A stretch of 64,000 bases of DNA from Aporrectodea caliginosa (lineage: Eukaryota > Annelida > Clitellata > Crassiclitellata > Lumbricidae). This document shows positions 35,540 to 46,335 of this stretch, piece by piece. Each line of letters opens with the position of its first letter. Position 1 is the stretch's first letter. The notes beneath the pieces were generated by a model, which was not told the origin of the DNA, made no database searches, and worked only from the letters and a program-made list of their open reading frames with translations. The position numbers were made by a program, and so were the translations under genes. The stretch is taken from assembly GCA_020284085.1 (NCBI GenBank), contig JACEVL010000974.1, positions 1 through 64,000 of the forward strand, written 5' to 3'.

Positions 35540-35906
35540 TTGCTTAGGCGCCAGGGCCTAGACCCAGGCAATCCTTCCAATTATCGCCCCATCTCAATTT
35601 CCTTCCTATCCAAACTCTTAGTAAATGCATATAACTCCAGCTGGTTGAATACCTTGACTCCAACACGCTAATGCTCCCTCTCCAATCCGTCTTCAGGAAG
35701 TACCACTCCACTGACTCACTGATCAATCGCTTATTGGCGGAAGTCTTTAGCGCAGTCGACCAAGGTCATGTCACTCTTATCGTACTGTTCGATGTCAGTG
35801 CCACCTTTGACAATGTGGACTACGCAATCCTGCTGGAGTGCTTGCCTAAATGTTTCGGCATTGATGATTCAGCCCTTCTTGGGTTCAGCTCTTTTATCTT
35901 TGACCG

Positions 35907-35938
<32 letters not shown>

Positions 35939-36210
35939 TTCTCTCTCTCTTTTTCTCTCTCACTGTCGTATTTGGGTCCACCTGCCTGTACCTTTATATC
36001 CATATGGCTTACCCCAAGGTTCGGTTCTGGCACCACTGCTTTACATACTCTATACCTCTGACCCAACAGACATACTCACTCTCAAGCGCGTCTCGGCTCA
36101 TCAGTACGCCGATGACACCAAGCTTTGCTCATGGTTCAGCCAGCGCAGCAGCTTCACTGGCCGGGAGGGTCCTTGAGGCCACCACGGCGCTGAAGATTTT
36201 TCGAAGTTTT
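35540..36210 (+). pseudogene. second LINE reverse-transcriptase fragment with internal (TC)n
   Basis: NYRPISISF lies near 35580. FRKYHSTDSLINRLLAEVFS runs from about 35691, followed by LIVLFDVSATFDNVDYAILL at about 35776, an (tc)n run at 35908-35960, and HQYADDTKLCSWF at about 36098. This is the RT order with catalytic FD...YADD, disrupted by the simple repeat and frameshifts. Confidence 0.7.
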
Positions 36211-36779
36211 ATTTCAAGAAACGAAAATTCAATTACTTACATCTGCTCAAATCTAAGAAAGTTCACTATTTACACTGTTAAATACACACGTTTATAAATA
36301 TCAGTCCGTCGAGACGTAACATCGGCCTACTGTCCTCTTTCCGCAGAGCTCAGCCTCAAAACCGTCTTCCTCTGACAAGAGGTAAACATTGACTGCAGCG
36401 ATCAACCTTATTTCATTCCCGCGTACTGCACTTCCGGTGGATCACCTGCCCCGCTCAATAAATTGGTCACAACTATACATCAATAGAACACAACAGCGAG
36501 CGCACTCATAAGTGCGTATTAAGAAAGTAAGTAAGAAAGTATATTCTTTATTTATCCAACTGCATAACCGAAATTTGATTTGCATGAAATTAAGCATTAG
36601 AAAGCATTCGTGTTAAAATCGTCTTTCTCAATAAGTTGTCAGCCCATGGGACGATTCCGTCATGCGGTCTGGGACGAAGGCAATAGGGGAGTGTCTTTAC
36701 AGGAGGGAGTAGCGGGTGGCCAAGTACCCCCAAGCAGCAGGCAAAGTTCAAAAGGCCTAATTATTCATTCAGAACCCAA
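36211..36779. other. no gene recognised
   Basis: Unassigned sequence with a gtaagtaagaaagtatattc segment at about 36529-36550. It resembles, inverted, the (CTTA)n LINE tails. Confidence 0.5.
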
Positions 36780-37460
36780 CCACTTCGACACACTGGATCC
36801 AGTCCTATCATTTTCAAGTAATGTCAATCGCATCTCTCGAACATGCCATTATCATATACGCCAAATCGCACCATCCGTCACTCTCTCTCCCTTCACGCTG
36901 TCAACACTCTCGTCCATGCACTTACTTGTACTAGATTTGACTTCGGCAATTCCATGTATGCTGTTATACTAAACCTTTCCAAACTTCAACATCGCCTTCT
37001 CACACGAACCAACCAGAACGCCAAACCATGAATCTCGTTCACGAGACTTCTCCGGATTTTGTTGACCGACTCCCTGGAATGTTGCGAAATCCGTTCCATG
37101 ACCAACTCCAATTCTCGGACAACTTTGCTCCAGCAATTCGTCCACAAAACTCACCATCAATTAGAGTCTGGCGCTCCTCTCCAGTTTTCCTTGCTCTCCG
37201 CTCCGCGTTTCCAACCCCAGTCGAAACTTTCTTCCCGAATGTCCATGTTGTTAACATAAGTTGCCTCCTCGTGTTGTTCCCGACCTCGTTCGACTTCACT
37301 CCCATCATGCCGACTTCTCCAGTTGTCAGACGTTGTACCACGAAACCAACAAGGTCCCGACACGTCCTCCAGCCCTTTGACTCCACGTTGCCTCGTCTCT
37401 CGTTGACACCCTCCACGAGCCAACATCAGTCGCTCCAGTTCCTCCACTAGGTCCACGTTC
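36780..37460 (+). pseudogene. LINE ORF2 C-terminal fragment
   Basis: VNRISRTCHYHIRQIA (36826) and AVNTLVHALTCTRFDFGNSM (36898) match the 'V...C.YHLR.I..IR..L....A..LV.A...SRLDYCNSL' region of L2/CR1-like LINEs. It is frameshifted after 36970. Confidence 0.65.
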
Positions 37461-37539
37461 GTTCTCCTAAGGGGTTAATGAGGTTACTCCAAAGAACGAG
37501 CCCTCACTTGTTGGAACCTTCCGTCCTAGTTCAGCATTA

Positions 37540-38105
37540 TCGTAATCGTAATCGTAATCGAGCATTTATATAGCGCCACTCAAAAACAGAGGCGCTCCCG
37601 ACCCGGGGCAGTGTCTTCACTGGTAAAGAGAGGTTTTCAGGTGCTGGCGGAACTGGTCAAAAGAAATAGAGAAAAGGTCAGTCCTGAGGGACTGAGGTAA
37701 CTGGTTCCAGCTATTGGGACCAACAATAGCGAAACTCCTAGACTGGGCCGTAGAAGTACGCACCCGCGGGACAACCAAGTAGCCACGGGCCGAGGACCGA
37801 AGGGAGGAACGACTGGGCAGAGAAGATACTGGGGTACAAAAAGCCCTATGATAGTGAGAAGCAGAGCCAGCAAGACAGCTTCGCATGAGGGAACAGACAT
37901 TGCAGTGAATTCTCTGGCGGATGGGAAGCCAGTAAAGGGAGTCACGGATGAAATAGGAGATATGGTCAAACTTTGCAATGCCCCCTTTGAGGCGGGCAGC
38001 AGCGTTTAGAATAGACTGAAGTTTAGATGTATTTGTAGAGGAGAGAGCAATGTACACCGCATTCCCATAATCAATCCTAGAAGAGATCAATGCATGGACC
38101 AAAGT
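37540..38105 (-). pseudogene. LINE ORF2 C-terminus (161 open codons) and 3' tail
   Basis: The minus-strand ORF 37617-38102 reads MVHALISSRIDYGNAVYIAL, LQSILNAAARLK, LYWLPIRQRI, YLVVPRVRTSTAQSRSF and GPNSWNQLPQSLR. It is the best-preserved LINE C-terminus in the window. The 3' UTR has cgggagcgcctctg, gcgctatataaatgctcgat and a (GATTAC)n end at about 37541-37560. The 5' part is missing, consistent with 5' truncation during target-primed reverse transcription. Confidence 0.75.
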
Positions 38106-38114
38106 CGTGATAGC

Positions 38115-39150
38115 GTGCAGTGGTAGTGATTGGCGTTACTCCCTTGCGGCACCGGTCCCATAACGAACTCCCTAGAAAATCCCTGCCCTTCAATACACCT
38201 ATCCACTAACTCTTCATCTCTTACCTTCACCTCCGATGCCCCTGTCCGCAATCTTGGTGTAACCTTTGATCCACATCTCTCTTTCTGTAACCACATAACT
38301 AACCTCTCGCGCTTCTGCTTCAAGCACATTCGTGACCTCCGCCGCATCCGACCCATGCTCGGCTTCAAAACTGCCTCCACCATTGCTACCTCCATTGTCC
38401 ACTCAAAGCTCGACTATTGCAATTCGCTCTTTCTCAACCTTGAATCTACCCATCTATAGCGTCTGCAGCTCATCCAAAACTAATTAGCCAGAGCCATCAC
38501 CAGAACGCCCAAGCATAATCATATCACTCCGATCCTCAAATCATTCCATTGGTTAAAAATCCCAGAGCGAATTCGCTTTATAGTCTTATCACCAACCTAC
38601 AACTCTCTACAATACTCCTAGCCAAGATATCTTCGCGACCTCTTCACCATCCAGCCAACCCGCTCTACCAAATCTTCCTCCATTCTCACTCTTTCTCGAC
38701 CTCCTGTCACTACTCATCTCAAGTTCTCCAACCGAGCAATGTCCAACACTGCACGACGTCTCTGGAACGACCTACCTCCTGAAGTCCGCACTTTTCGGTT
38801 CCTCAACCATCATCTCCAATCACCCACCATCATCCACATCAGGCTCCTCTATCCATCACCGCCAAGGCTTTCCACTCGAAACTAAAGTCTCTCCTCTTCA
38901 AGAACTCTTACCCCGACTCAACTGATCATCTACCTTCAAACTCTCGACCTAAACGACACCCACCTTAACAGCTACTCTGACCCCTCTGATCCTCTGGAAA
39001 CCGGACTCGGACCTCCTCGGACTACTCTTTTGGACAACCCTTCTGATTAGACGCAGCGCTCGTGAATAGGCTGGTGCCCTGCGATTGGCTTTCGAGTGGC
39101 GCTTTAGAAGTTTGGAAATTACGATTACGATTACGACAACTTGTCTCAGA
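38115..39150 (+). pseudogene. LINE ORF2 3' half with GATTAC tail
   Basis: The frame 38130-38459 reads VRNLGVTFDPHLSFCNHITN, CFKHIRDLRRIRPM and IVHSKLDYCNSLFLNL. Later pieces are HWLKIPERI near 38550, RAMSNTARRLWNDLPPEVRT near 38735 and AFHSKLKSLLF near 38868. The 3' tail is agcgctcgtgaataggctgg, then tggcgctttagaagtttgg and (ATTACG)n. Stops at 38456 and later make it a pseudogene. Confidence 0.75.
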
Positions 39151-39331
39151 AATGCTGCCTTGCCAGGATGCTGTATAAAACCAAGGTTTCCTAAGATCAG
39201 CTCTAACTTTTCCTATCTCTTGGCCGTTTATTATACTGTTTTATTTGTCTTAAGTTCGCTATACGAACAGCGCTGTTCGTTTGCAAATGCTTTTCAATAG
39301 ATAATACATTTACTTATTTACTTACTTAGAG
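39150..39331 (+). mobile_element. LINE 3' tail with (CTTA)n end
   Basis: cttgtctcagaaatgctgcc...gctgttcgtttgcaaatgctt...ctta repeats correspond to the 3' end of the LINE at 31700-31990. Confidence 0.6.
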
Positions 39332-39703
39332 CAGGGTCTCCAAAGTACGGCCCGCGGGCCACATCCGGCCCGCTAAGGTCTTTAATCTGGCCCTCGGAAC
39401 TCTCCTTGAAGAAACCAACTTAACTGGGAAAATTGAAAATTTTAACGCCGCTGTACTCTGACATGCATATTGCCAAAATCCATGTCCCTGTTTGTAAGGC
39501 ACTGTGCCTGATATGCAATGACACCATTGCAGTGCTTAAAGAGTACAATATTCGGAGATATTATGAATCCAAGCATTCATCGCATTACTCACAAGTCACT
39601 GGACAGCTGCGCACAGAGAAATTGTTTTCTTCGGAGTTTTGGCCCTTGGAGCTTTAGAAAGTCAGCAATGTGGCCCCCCGCTGGATAACTTTGGAGACCT
39701 CTG
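39332..39703 (+). mobile_element. small hAT element with BED-finger remnant, 8-bp TSD
   Basis: The left end cagggtctccaaagta and right end (inverted) cagaggtctccaaagt are TIRs. They are flanked by the direct 8-bp repeat acttagag (39324-39331 and 39704-39711). The interior ORF 39433-39657 reads CKALCLICNDTIAVLKEYNI and RRYYESKHSSHY, a BED-type zinc finger (C-x2-C...H-x3-H) like the start of ZBED/Charlie-type hAT transposases. The catalytic domain has been deleted. Confidence 0.85.
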
Positions 39704-39734
39704 ACTTAGAGCAATCCGACGCTCGCTCTTCTTT

Positions 39735-40345
39735 TACTTACTTACTTACTTACTTCATCTGTCTTTACCCTTATTGTCCATGCCTTCGTCTGCTTTGGAT
39801 TGATTACTGTAATTCCCTCTTGGTTGGTCTCGAAAAGGTTCGTTGTCTCTCCTCTTCAGTCTGCTCTAAATGCTGCGGTCAGACTAGTAGCCCGACTTCC
39901 TCGCTCATCCCACATCTCTGCTTTCATGTTTGACCACCTTCATTGGTTCCCTCTCATTGCTCGGGCTCAGCTCAAGGTACTTTCATTCATCTACCGGTCG
40001 CATACTGGCCGAGCTCCCAAGTATCTCTGTGACCTTATCCGGCTGCCGGCCTCGGCTACTTCTCTTCGCCCGCTACGCTCACCAAACCGGCATGATCTCT
40101 TTGTCCCGCGAGCGAGAACTGCTATGGCTAAAAACGCGAGCCTTTGCTTTCATTGGCCCTACACTATGGAACTTGCTTCCTCCTTTGACACGTTCTTCCT
40201 TATTAACTGGTGGACGCCTCTTTTCGTTGTCTCAAGACCTCTTTCTTTTCTCTGGGTCTTTCGCACTGGGAGCGCCTCTGATTGTTGTGCACTGCGAGAG
40301 GCGCTATATAAATTGATAGATACAATACAATACAATACAATACTT
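39735..40345 (+). pseudogene. LINE ORF2 C-terminus, first copy
   Basis: DYCNSLLVGLEKVRCL (39800) continues through SALNAAVRLVARLPRSSHIS, FDHLHWFPLIARAQLKVLSF, APKYLCDLIRLP and LFVPRARTAMAKNASLCF. The 3' tail is gggagcgcctctgattgttg, then gaggcgctatataaattgat and an (ATACA)n end. Its part from 39846 onward is duplicated at 43462. Confidence 0.7.
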
Positions 40346-40645
40346 GCATGTATAGATACACGCATGTATACATACAAGTTGTAGGAATCTCGCTGTTTAG
40401 GGGCGAAGGCCTCGAAACCTGGTGGGTTTCTTCGAAAAATAAACTACACTTCACACTTGTTGGATAACACAAGTCTAAGCAACACCAGTAAACATCTACA
40501 CACTTTCTACACCCGAGATCCTATTCCTGGTTAACTGATGGTCATATCACCAGATCCGTAACCATCAACTAATTCTATTCAGCAATAACGTGCTATTCCT
40601 GACGTTAATGGACTAGGTGCACAGTACAAACGACTCCTACTTGTG

Positions 40646-40855
40646 TGGCGCGGTGGTGTGTGGGTATGTTCGGTGCTTTGCAGCCGGAGGATTGCGGGTT
40701 CGAATCCACCTCAAGCCGCCGCGTAGGGACCCTGGGCAAGTCCTTCACCCGCAATTGCTCATGCGCTTTGGCGTGAAATTCCGATTCAGTGTCCGCGCTG
40801 TAGTCGGGAGCGCCTCTGGTAGAAATCTGGAAGGGGCGCTATAACAAGTGCTCAT
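40646..40855 (+). mobile_element. tRNA-derived SINE, family S1
   Basis: A box tggcgcggtgg, B box gggttcgaatcc (perfect), body ctgggcaagtccttcacccg, and tail gtcgggagcgcctctgg...gcgctataacaagtgctc. Confidence 0.85.
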
Positions 40856-40934
40856 ACATACATACATACATACATACATACATACATACATACATACATA
40901 CATACATACATACATACATACATACATACATACA

Positions 40935-40968
<34 letters not shown>

Positions 40969-41072
40969 CATACATACATACATACATACATACATACATA
41001 CATACATACATACATACATACACACATACATACATACATACATATACACATACATACATACATGCATACATA
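40856..41072. repeat. (CATA)n microsatellite at the SINE 3' end
   Basis: More than 50 cata units with a few cacaca/catata changes. The MYVC and HTYI open frames over it are artefacts. Confidence 0.95.
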
Positions 41073-41177
41073 CATGCTCGTGGGACTAAAAAACCCGCAG
41101 GTACCATACATCGACCTAGGCTGCCCTGCCTGCTCACTTCTCCAGGGCCAGTCGGACACACTATTATTTTTTGTGCC

Positions 41178-42666
41178 AAAACTTGTCTTATTCGGAATTG
41201 CCAAACCAATTCGATTATTAACATGAATGTCTGCTAGGTCTGCCACAACACTAGCTTCGTAACAATCAGTTCCTTCCTTCGACAGCACAAACTGTAGTGG
41301 ACCTGGTGGTAGTGATTCTTTCAACTTATCCGCCACTAATAAATCAAACAACTTCTCAAAATTCTTATCCACTTTGCGACTTTTCACATAATAGTTCAAC
41401 AAGTTCTTCAGCCTTGCTGTAAACATTGTATACGTTTCTTCAGCTGTCTTCTTCGCATCAATAAACTTCGATCTGTACTCTCTCGGTGTCAACTTGAATT
41501 CTTTTAACAAGTGTTCTTTCACGATCTCATAATCGTCTAAATCAGCGAATGACAATCTGTTTAGAACAGTTCTAGCTTTCGGAGTCATCAATGGCAATAG
41601 TAACTTCACCCAGAATTGTTCCTGCACATTGAAACTACGAAACGCATTCTCAACCGTTTCGAAATATAATGGCACCTCCATCATATCGTTTGGCATTTTG
41701 GGTAACACATGTTTCATGGCATCACCAATTTTCTTTATTTTCGAAACCATTGTTTCGCTTTCTTCCTGTTTCCTTTTCTCTTTTTCTCGTTCTTCCTTTC
41801 TTCTTTGTTCTTGTGCTTCTCTATTTTGCTTCTCCTCTTTGAGTTGTGCTTCTTTTAATGCTATTTTTTTGTTGTTCCAACTTTAAACGTTCTTGTCTTT
41901 CCGCCTCCGTCTTCTCCATGCTTTCTCTCTGTAATTTCAGTTCTTCTTCTCTAACCCGTTCTGCTCGTTCCCACTCGGAAATTCGCACTTTTTCCTTTTC
42001 TTCTTCACGTAGTCTCTTCTCTTCAATCTGTTGCTGACGTATCTCTTCGTCACTTTTCCGCGCCCTTTCAAATTCAATCATCTGCTCTAATCTTCTCCTT
42101 TCAGCATCTTCTCGATCTCTTCTCAATTGCTCTAATTGAATCTCAAATTGCTGCTTTTGCAATTCAAGTTCTGCCACACGAACTTGCTCTGCTTTCTCTT
42201 CTTTCTCTCTCTGAAGACGTTCTGCCTTCTCTTCTTTCTCTCTCTGAAGACGTTCTGCCTTCTCTTCTTTCTCTCTCTGAAGACGTAATTCTTCCTGTCG
42301 TATTTCTTTCTCTTCTTTTCTTGTACGCTCTGCTTCTTCTCTTCGTTTCTCCTCTCTTTCTTTTTCGTCTTGTCTCCGTTTCTCTTCTCTTTCTTCTTTC
42401 ATCATCATCCACTGCATCATCATCTCCATAGACATAGGCCCAGGTGGTTTCTCAATAACCTTTTCCACAGCACCACCGACAGCACCTTCTTCTTCTTCTT
42501 CTGCTTCTTCTTTAAGCCAGACTTCAGCTAGCGCTTCCAACATGTCTTCACGCGACATATCTTCCAGTTTTTCTTCTTCAAAACCAGCCTTCAACAAGCG
42601 CTGTTTTAATCTTTCAGAAGACATCTTCTTCAGTTCTGCTTGTTTTTTTACACTTAATTTCTCCAT
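41178..42666 (-). pseudogene. G1 gag, truncated 3' and frameshifted
   Basis: Starts at 42666: MEKLSVKKQAELKKMSSERL, a SAP-like domain (LKQRLLKAGF...LSREDM-like MSREDMLEALAEVW). A very long charged coiled coil follows (about residues 75-270), with three tandem LQREKEEKAER copies. A one-base slip in the T7 run at 41864-41870 shifts the frame. The second part continues as a capsid-like domain (MMEVPLYFETVENAFRSFNV, PREYRSKFIDAKKTAEETYT). The sequence ends abruptly at 41178 against repeat A. The last about 75 codons match the start of the 59781-63989 ORF residue for residue, so both are family G1. Confidence 0.8.
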
Positions 42667-42834
42667 CTTACTTCTTTACTTCAGTGCTGTCCTTTCTGGA
42701 AAACACGAGTTTTCTTTTGTATTTGAAGTATTGGGGATTGTTCTTTGTTTGAAAACAACAAACTTGTATACCTTTGTCGTTGAGGCTTTCGTTGTCGTAG
42801 ATTTACCAATGATTTGAATGCGTTATCACCAGTC

Positions 42835-42978
42835 GACGTTGTTTCGAATCTCCAACCGACGTTGTTTTGAATCCTTCCGACGTTGTTTCGAATCCCAGAC
42901 GTTGTTTCGAATCCTTCCGACGTTGTTTCGAATCCCAGACGTTGTTTCGAATCCTTCCGACGTTGTTTCGAATTCCAC
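42835..42978 (-). repeat. seven-copy minisatellite next to the G1 primer-binding site
   Basis: Seven units of gacgttgtttcgaat plus a spacer, with lengths alternating 21 and 19 bp after a first unit of 23. The minus-strand core GGATTCGAAACAACGTC contains TTCGAA, as in a tRNA T-loop complement, and the last unit runs straight into the primer site. Confidence 0.85.
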
Positions 42979-42996
42979 CGCTGCTGCCACCAAATA
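42978..42996 (-). promoter_or_regulatory. G1 primer-binding site, tRNA-Leu-like
   Basis: The minus strand reads TGGTGGCAGCAGCGGTGG then AATTCGAA, close to the complement of a tRNA-Leu 3' end (TGGTGGCAGCGGTGGGATTC, recalled from vertebrate tRNA-Leu-AAG) with an extra CAG. It lies about 4 nt after the LTR. Confidence 0.6.
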
Positions 42997-43461
42997 TGTC
43001 ACCAACTCTTCTGTCCTTTCTTTAGTTGTGACCTAACTCAAAACTTTCCTTATCTCTACGTGTAAATTTGCTCAATGTCTTCTAACTGTTTACGAATTAA
43101 ATTGACACAGTTCTTTGAATATTTCGTTTTAAACCACAGTTAATATTCAAACACAGTTCTTCATTAAACACAACGCGACTGTAACTTCTACATAACAACA
43201 ACTCTCTACTTCATTAAAACAACAACTGCACTACATATCTTCAAATTCACTATCATCAGCAGTTTCTACGTTCGGCGCGCTATCTACACGTGCCGAGAAT
43301 CTATCGTCAGCCAAAGTTTAGGCTACTTTAGGCCAAGCGCCGCCAGGCGACCGCGCAACTAAGGCCTAAGACTAAAACAGCTTAACAATCGAATACGAAT
43401 TATATATATATCAACCTAAGGAACACCTGTGCTCATTATATATGCAAAACATTTGTTCACA
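42997..43461 (-). mobile_element. G1 5' LTR
   Basis: The minus strand starts TGTGAACAAATG and ends TTGGTGACA. It is homologous to 52-475, and the primer site follows it. Outside (43462 onward) is repeat B, joined exactly at the LTR end. Confidence 0.85.
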
Positions 43462-44790
43462 TCTCTCCTCTTCAGTCTGCTCTAAATGCTGCGGTCAGAC
43501 TAGTAGCCCGACTTCCTCGCTCATCCCACATCTCTGCTTTCATGTTTGACCACCTTCATTGGTTCCCTCTCATTGCTCGGGCTCAGCTCAAGGTACTTTC
43601 ATTCATCTACCGGTCGCATACTGGCCGAGCTCCCAAGTATCTCTGTGACCTTATCCGGCTGCCGGCCTCGGCTACTTCTCTTCGCCCGCTACGCTCACCA
43701 AACCGGCATGATCTCTTTGTCCCGCGAGCGAGAACTGCTATGGCTAAAAACGCGAGCCTTTGCTTTCATTGGCCCTACACTATGGAACTTGCTTCCTCCT
43801 TTGACACGTTCTTCCTTATTAACTGGTGGACGCCTCTTTTCGTTGTCTCAAGACCTCTTTCTTTTCTCTGGGTCTTTCGCACTGGGAGCGCCTCTGATTG
43901 TTGTGCACTGCGAGAGGCGCTATATAAATTGATAGATACAATACAATACAATACAATACTTACATGTATAGATACACGCATGTATACATACAAGTTGTAG
44001 GAATCTCGCTGTTTAGGGGCGAAGGCCTCGAAACCTGGTGGGTTTCTTCGAAAAATAAACTACACTTCACACTTGTTGGATAACACAAGTCTAAGCAACA
44101 CCAGTAAACATCTACACACTTTCTACACCCGAGATCCTATTCCTGGTTAACTGATGGTCATATCACCAGATCCGTAACCATCAACTAATTCTATTCAGCA
44201 ATAACGTGCTATTCCTGACGTTAATGGACTAGGTGCACAGTACAAACGACTCCTACTTGTGTGGCGCGGTGGTGTGTGGGTATGTTCGGTGCTTTGCAGC
44301 CGGAGGATTGCGGGTTCGAATCCACCTCAAGCCGCCGCGTAGGGACCCTGGGCAAGTCCTTCACCCGCAATTGCTCATGCGCTTTGGCGTGAAATTCCGA
44401 TTCAGTGTCCGCGCTGTAGTCGGGAGCGCCTCTGAGTAGAAATCTGGAAGGGGCGCTATAACAAGTGCTCATACATACATACATACATACATACATACAT
44501 ACATACATACATACATACATACATACATACATACATACATACATACATACATACATACATACATACATACATACATACATACATACATACATACATACAT
44601 ACATACATACATACATACATACATACATACATACACACATACATACATACATACATATACACATACATACATACATGCATACATACATGCTCGTGGGACT
44701 AACAAACCCGCAGGTACCATACATCGACCTAGGCTGCCCTGCCTGCTCACTTCTCCAGGGCCAGTCGGACACACTATTATTTTTTGTGCC
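43462..44790 (+). repeat. direct repeat B, 1.33 kb (LINE end + SINE + (CATA)n)
   Basis: Second copy of 39846-41177. It contains the same LINE C-terminus (FDHLHWFPLIARAQLKVL), SINE S1 (A box from 44262, B box near 44314) and a (CATA)n run at about 44472-44690. After 44790 it continues into unique sequence (catctacacttgc), whereas copy A switches into gag. Copy B is therefore in its native right context. Confidence 0.9.
44262..44471 (+). mobile_element. tRNA-derived SINE, family S1 (in repeat B)
   Basis: Identical in structure to 40646-40855, with tggcgcggtgg and gggttcgaatcc boxes and the gcgcctctgag...gcgctata tail. Confidence 0.85.
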
Positions 44791-45289
44791 CATCTACACT
44801 TGCAAAAACAAAGTCACTACTGGACTACAGGTAATAAATTTCCTCTGCCACAGGCGAATATAATAATAATCTCCTCTCACAAGAGAAATATAACTATCAA
44901 CGCCTGCATGCCATAGGGTACGTCCCTATCTGCTCTCATGCACACTGAATGAATTAGTTCACCTCTATTACATAACGGAAACTCTATTAAAGACCTAATC
45001 CAGAAAATTCCGCCACACACCTATCTCCACTAAAAAGCCTTAATGACACAAGTCTAACAAGTGCCTGCCCACGTAACCAATACTAGTAATCATCAACTAG
45101 CACAAATAAACAGAAAACCCCAATGCAAACTAACACTAAATAGACTATCATTCCAGCTGTGTAAAAGTAACTAATATATCATTCTCTTACAACACAAGAG
45201 ACTTGTATCGACAACTTAAAAATGTATCACTTTTGACACACAGCAACATCTAAACCCCACAACCCAAACTCTTCTGAAACACGCCTTCA
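44791..45289. other. no gene recognised
   Basis: AC-rich unique sequence with no ORF and no repeat signature I recognise. Confidence 0.5.
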
Positions 45290-45770
45290 TAGATGAACAC
45301 GACAAGGTTGTTCTGGTTTAAACGCATCACGATCACGTGGCTTTACCACGGCAAGCGGACGAATACCTGAAATTGGACGACGAGGCGCATTACTTCTGGT
45401 TCTATGCCCCAGAAGCGACGAATCCGCCAGCAGTATCAACGGAAGTGAAGTCGGTTGACGAACTGGAGCCACAGCTCTACCCGGGTCGGAGTTTCTGTGT
45501 CTATGGAACGCGCGTCCAGCACCTTCCAACGCGCTTGACACTGGTGGACAACGTACGAACAACGCCTGGAAGAGATGACGTTTGACCATTACCTGACGAC
45601 GACATAATTGGCACTGGCATTGGTTGACCACGACCAACGTCTGGATGTACGCGTGACAACGGTTGACCATCACCCGATGACGACGTAATTGACATTGGTT
45701 GACCACGGGACATCTCCAGACGAAGAAAACAACCTCTGCCGCGACCTCTTGAATCATACATCACCGCTTC
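45290..45770 (-). CDS. hypothetical Arg/Gly/Pro-rich fragment
   Basis: Two minus frames together read GRGRGCFLRLEMSRGQPMSI, SSSGDGQPLSRVHPDVGRGQ, PMPVPIMSSSGNGQ, then in the other frame SNAPRRPISGIRPLAVVKPR and a stop near 45287. A roughly 70-bp imperfect tandem repeat (ggttgaccac...gacgacgtaattg) underlies it. It could be the C-terminal tail of a retroelement polyprotein or random; no domain is recognised. Confidence 0.25.
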
Positions 45771-46049
45771 TACGTTTTGTCAACGCAGTGGCGGCGCGTG
45801 GATTTTTCAAAGGTGGTGCGAAGCAGCAGTGTCTTGGAAAACCACCAACTGACTAAATCTCGCCTTCTTCCTCGGTTTCAGTGTACCTACAGGCTTGGCC
45901 ATTCCACCGTGACTGACTGCTCTCCTTAAAGTGTTCTCAGACGTAGTCAACGCCATAGGGTTGATATAGCGCCGGTGGATAACCTGGTCTCCCTGACGAG
46001 GCTTTTGTGAGCTCTGATAAATTTTGAAGAGTTACATTACATTAGGCTA

Positions 46050-46225
46050 CGTAGATTCAGGCCAACTGGCGTTTCTATCATTACTTGACTTGACGGCTGC
46101 ATTCGACACAGTCGACAACGACATCTTACTGTCGCGCTAGTTTGGAATCAAAGACAGAGCGCTCATTTGGCTAGAATCTTACATAAAAGAGCGCGCACAA
46201 ATTAATTCCGTCCACGCTTTCTGAC
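46050..46225 (+). pseudogene. LINE reverse-transcriptase fragment
   Basis: LLDLTAAFDTVDNDILL near 46085, then, after a stop, FGIKDRALIWLESYIKERAQ. This is the RT palm 'D.(S/T)AAFDTVDH..LL' motif of L2/CR1-like LINEs. Confidence 0.65.
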
Positions 46226-46335
46226 TTCTTTTTCATGTATAAGTGGATGTATGTATGTAATTAATTTGTTGTGATAATTAATTCTATAGCATTATGTTTA
46301 TTAAGATATTGCAATTTTTGTGTGTACACACTTAG

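Larger units (their letters stand above)
39846..41177 (+). repeat. direct repeat A, 1.33 kb (LINE end + SINE + (CATA)n)
   Basis: From tctctcctcttcagtctg to ttattttttgtgcc this segment is almost identical to 43462-44790. The few differences include ctctggtaga/ctctgagtaga, aaaaaaccc/aacaaaccc, one base before the (ATACA)n run's end, and the CATA copy number. The left flank (gaaaaggttcgttg) is natural LINE sequence, so A is in its native left context. Confidence 0.9.

Noticed and set aside
40839..41237. MYVC/HTYI repeat ORFs (also 44221-44863)
   Set aside because: Translations of (CATA)n. Only the gag part of the minus ORF before 41178 is real sequence.
45337..45585. 82-codon plus ORF
   Set aside because: Opposite-strand shadow of the Arg/Gly-rich fragment; neither frame has a recognised domain.
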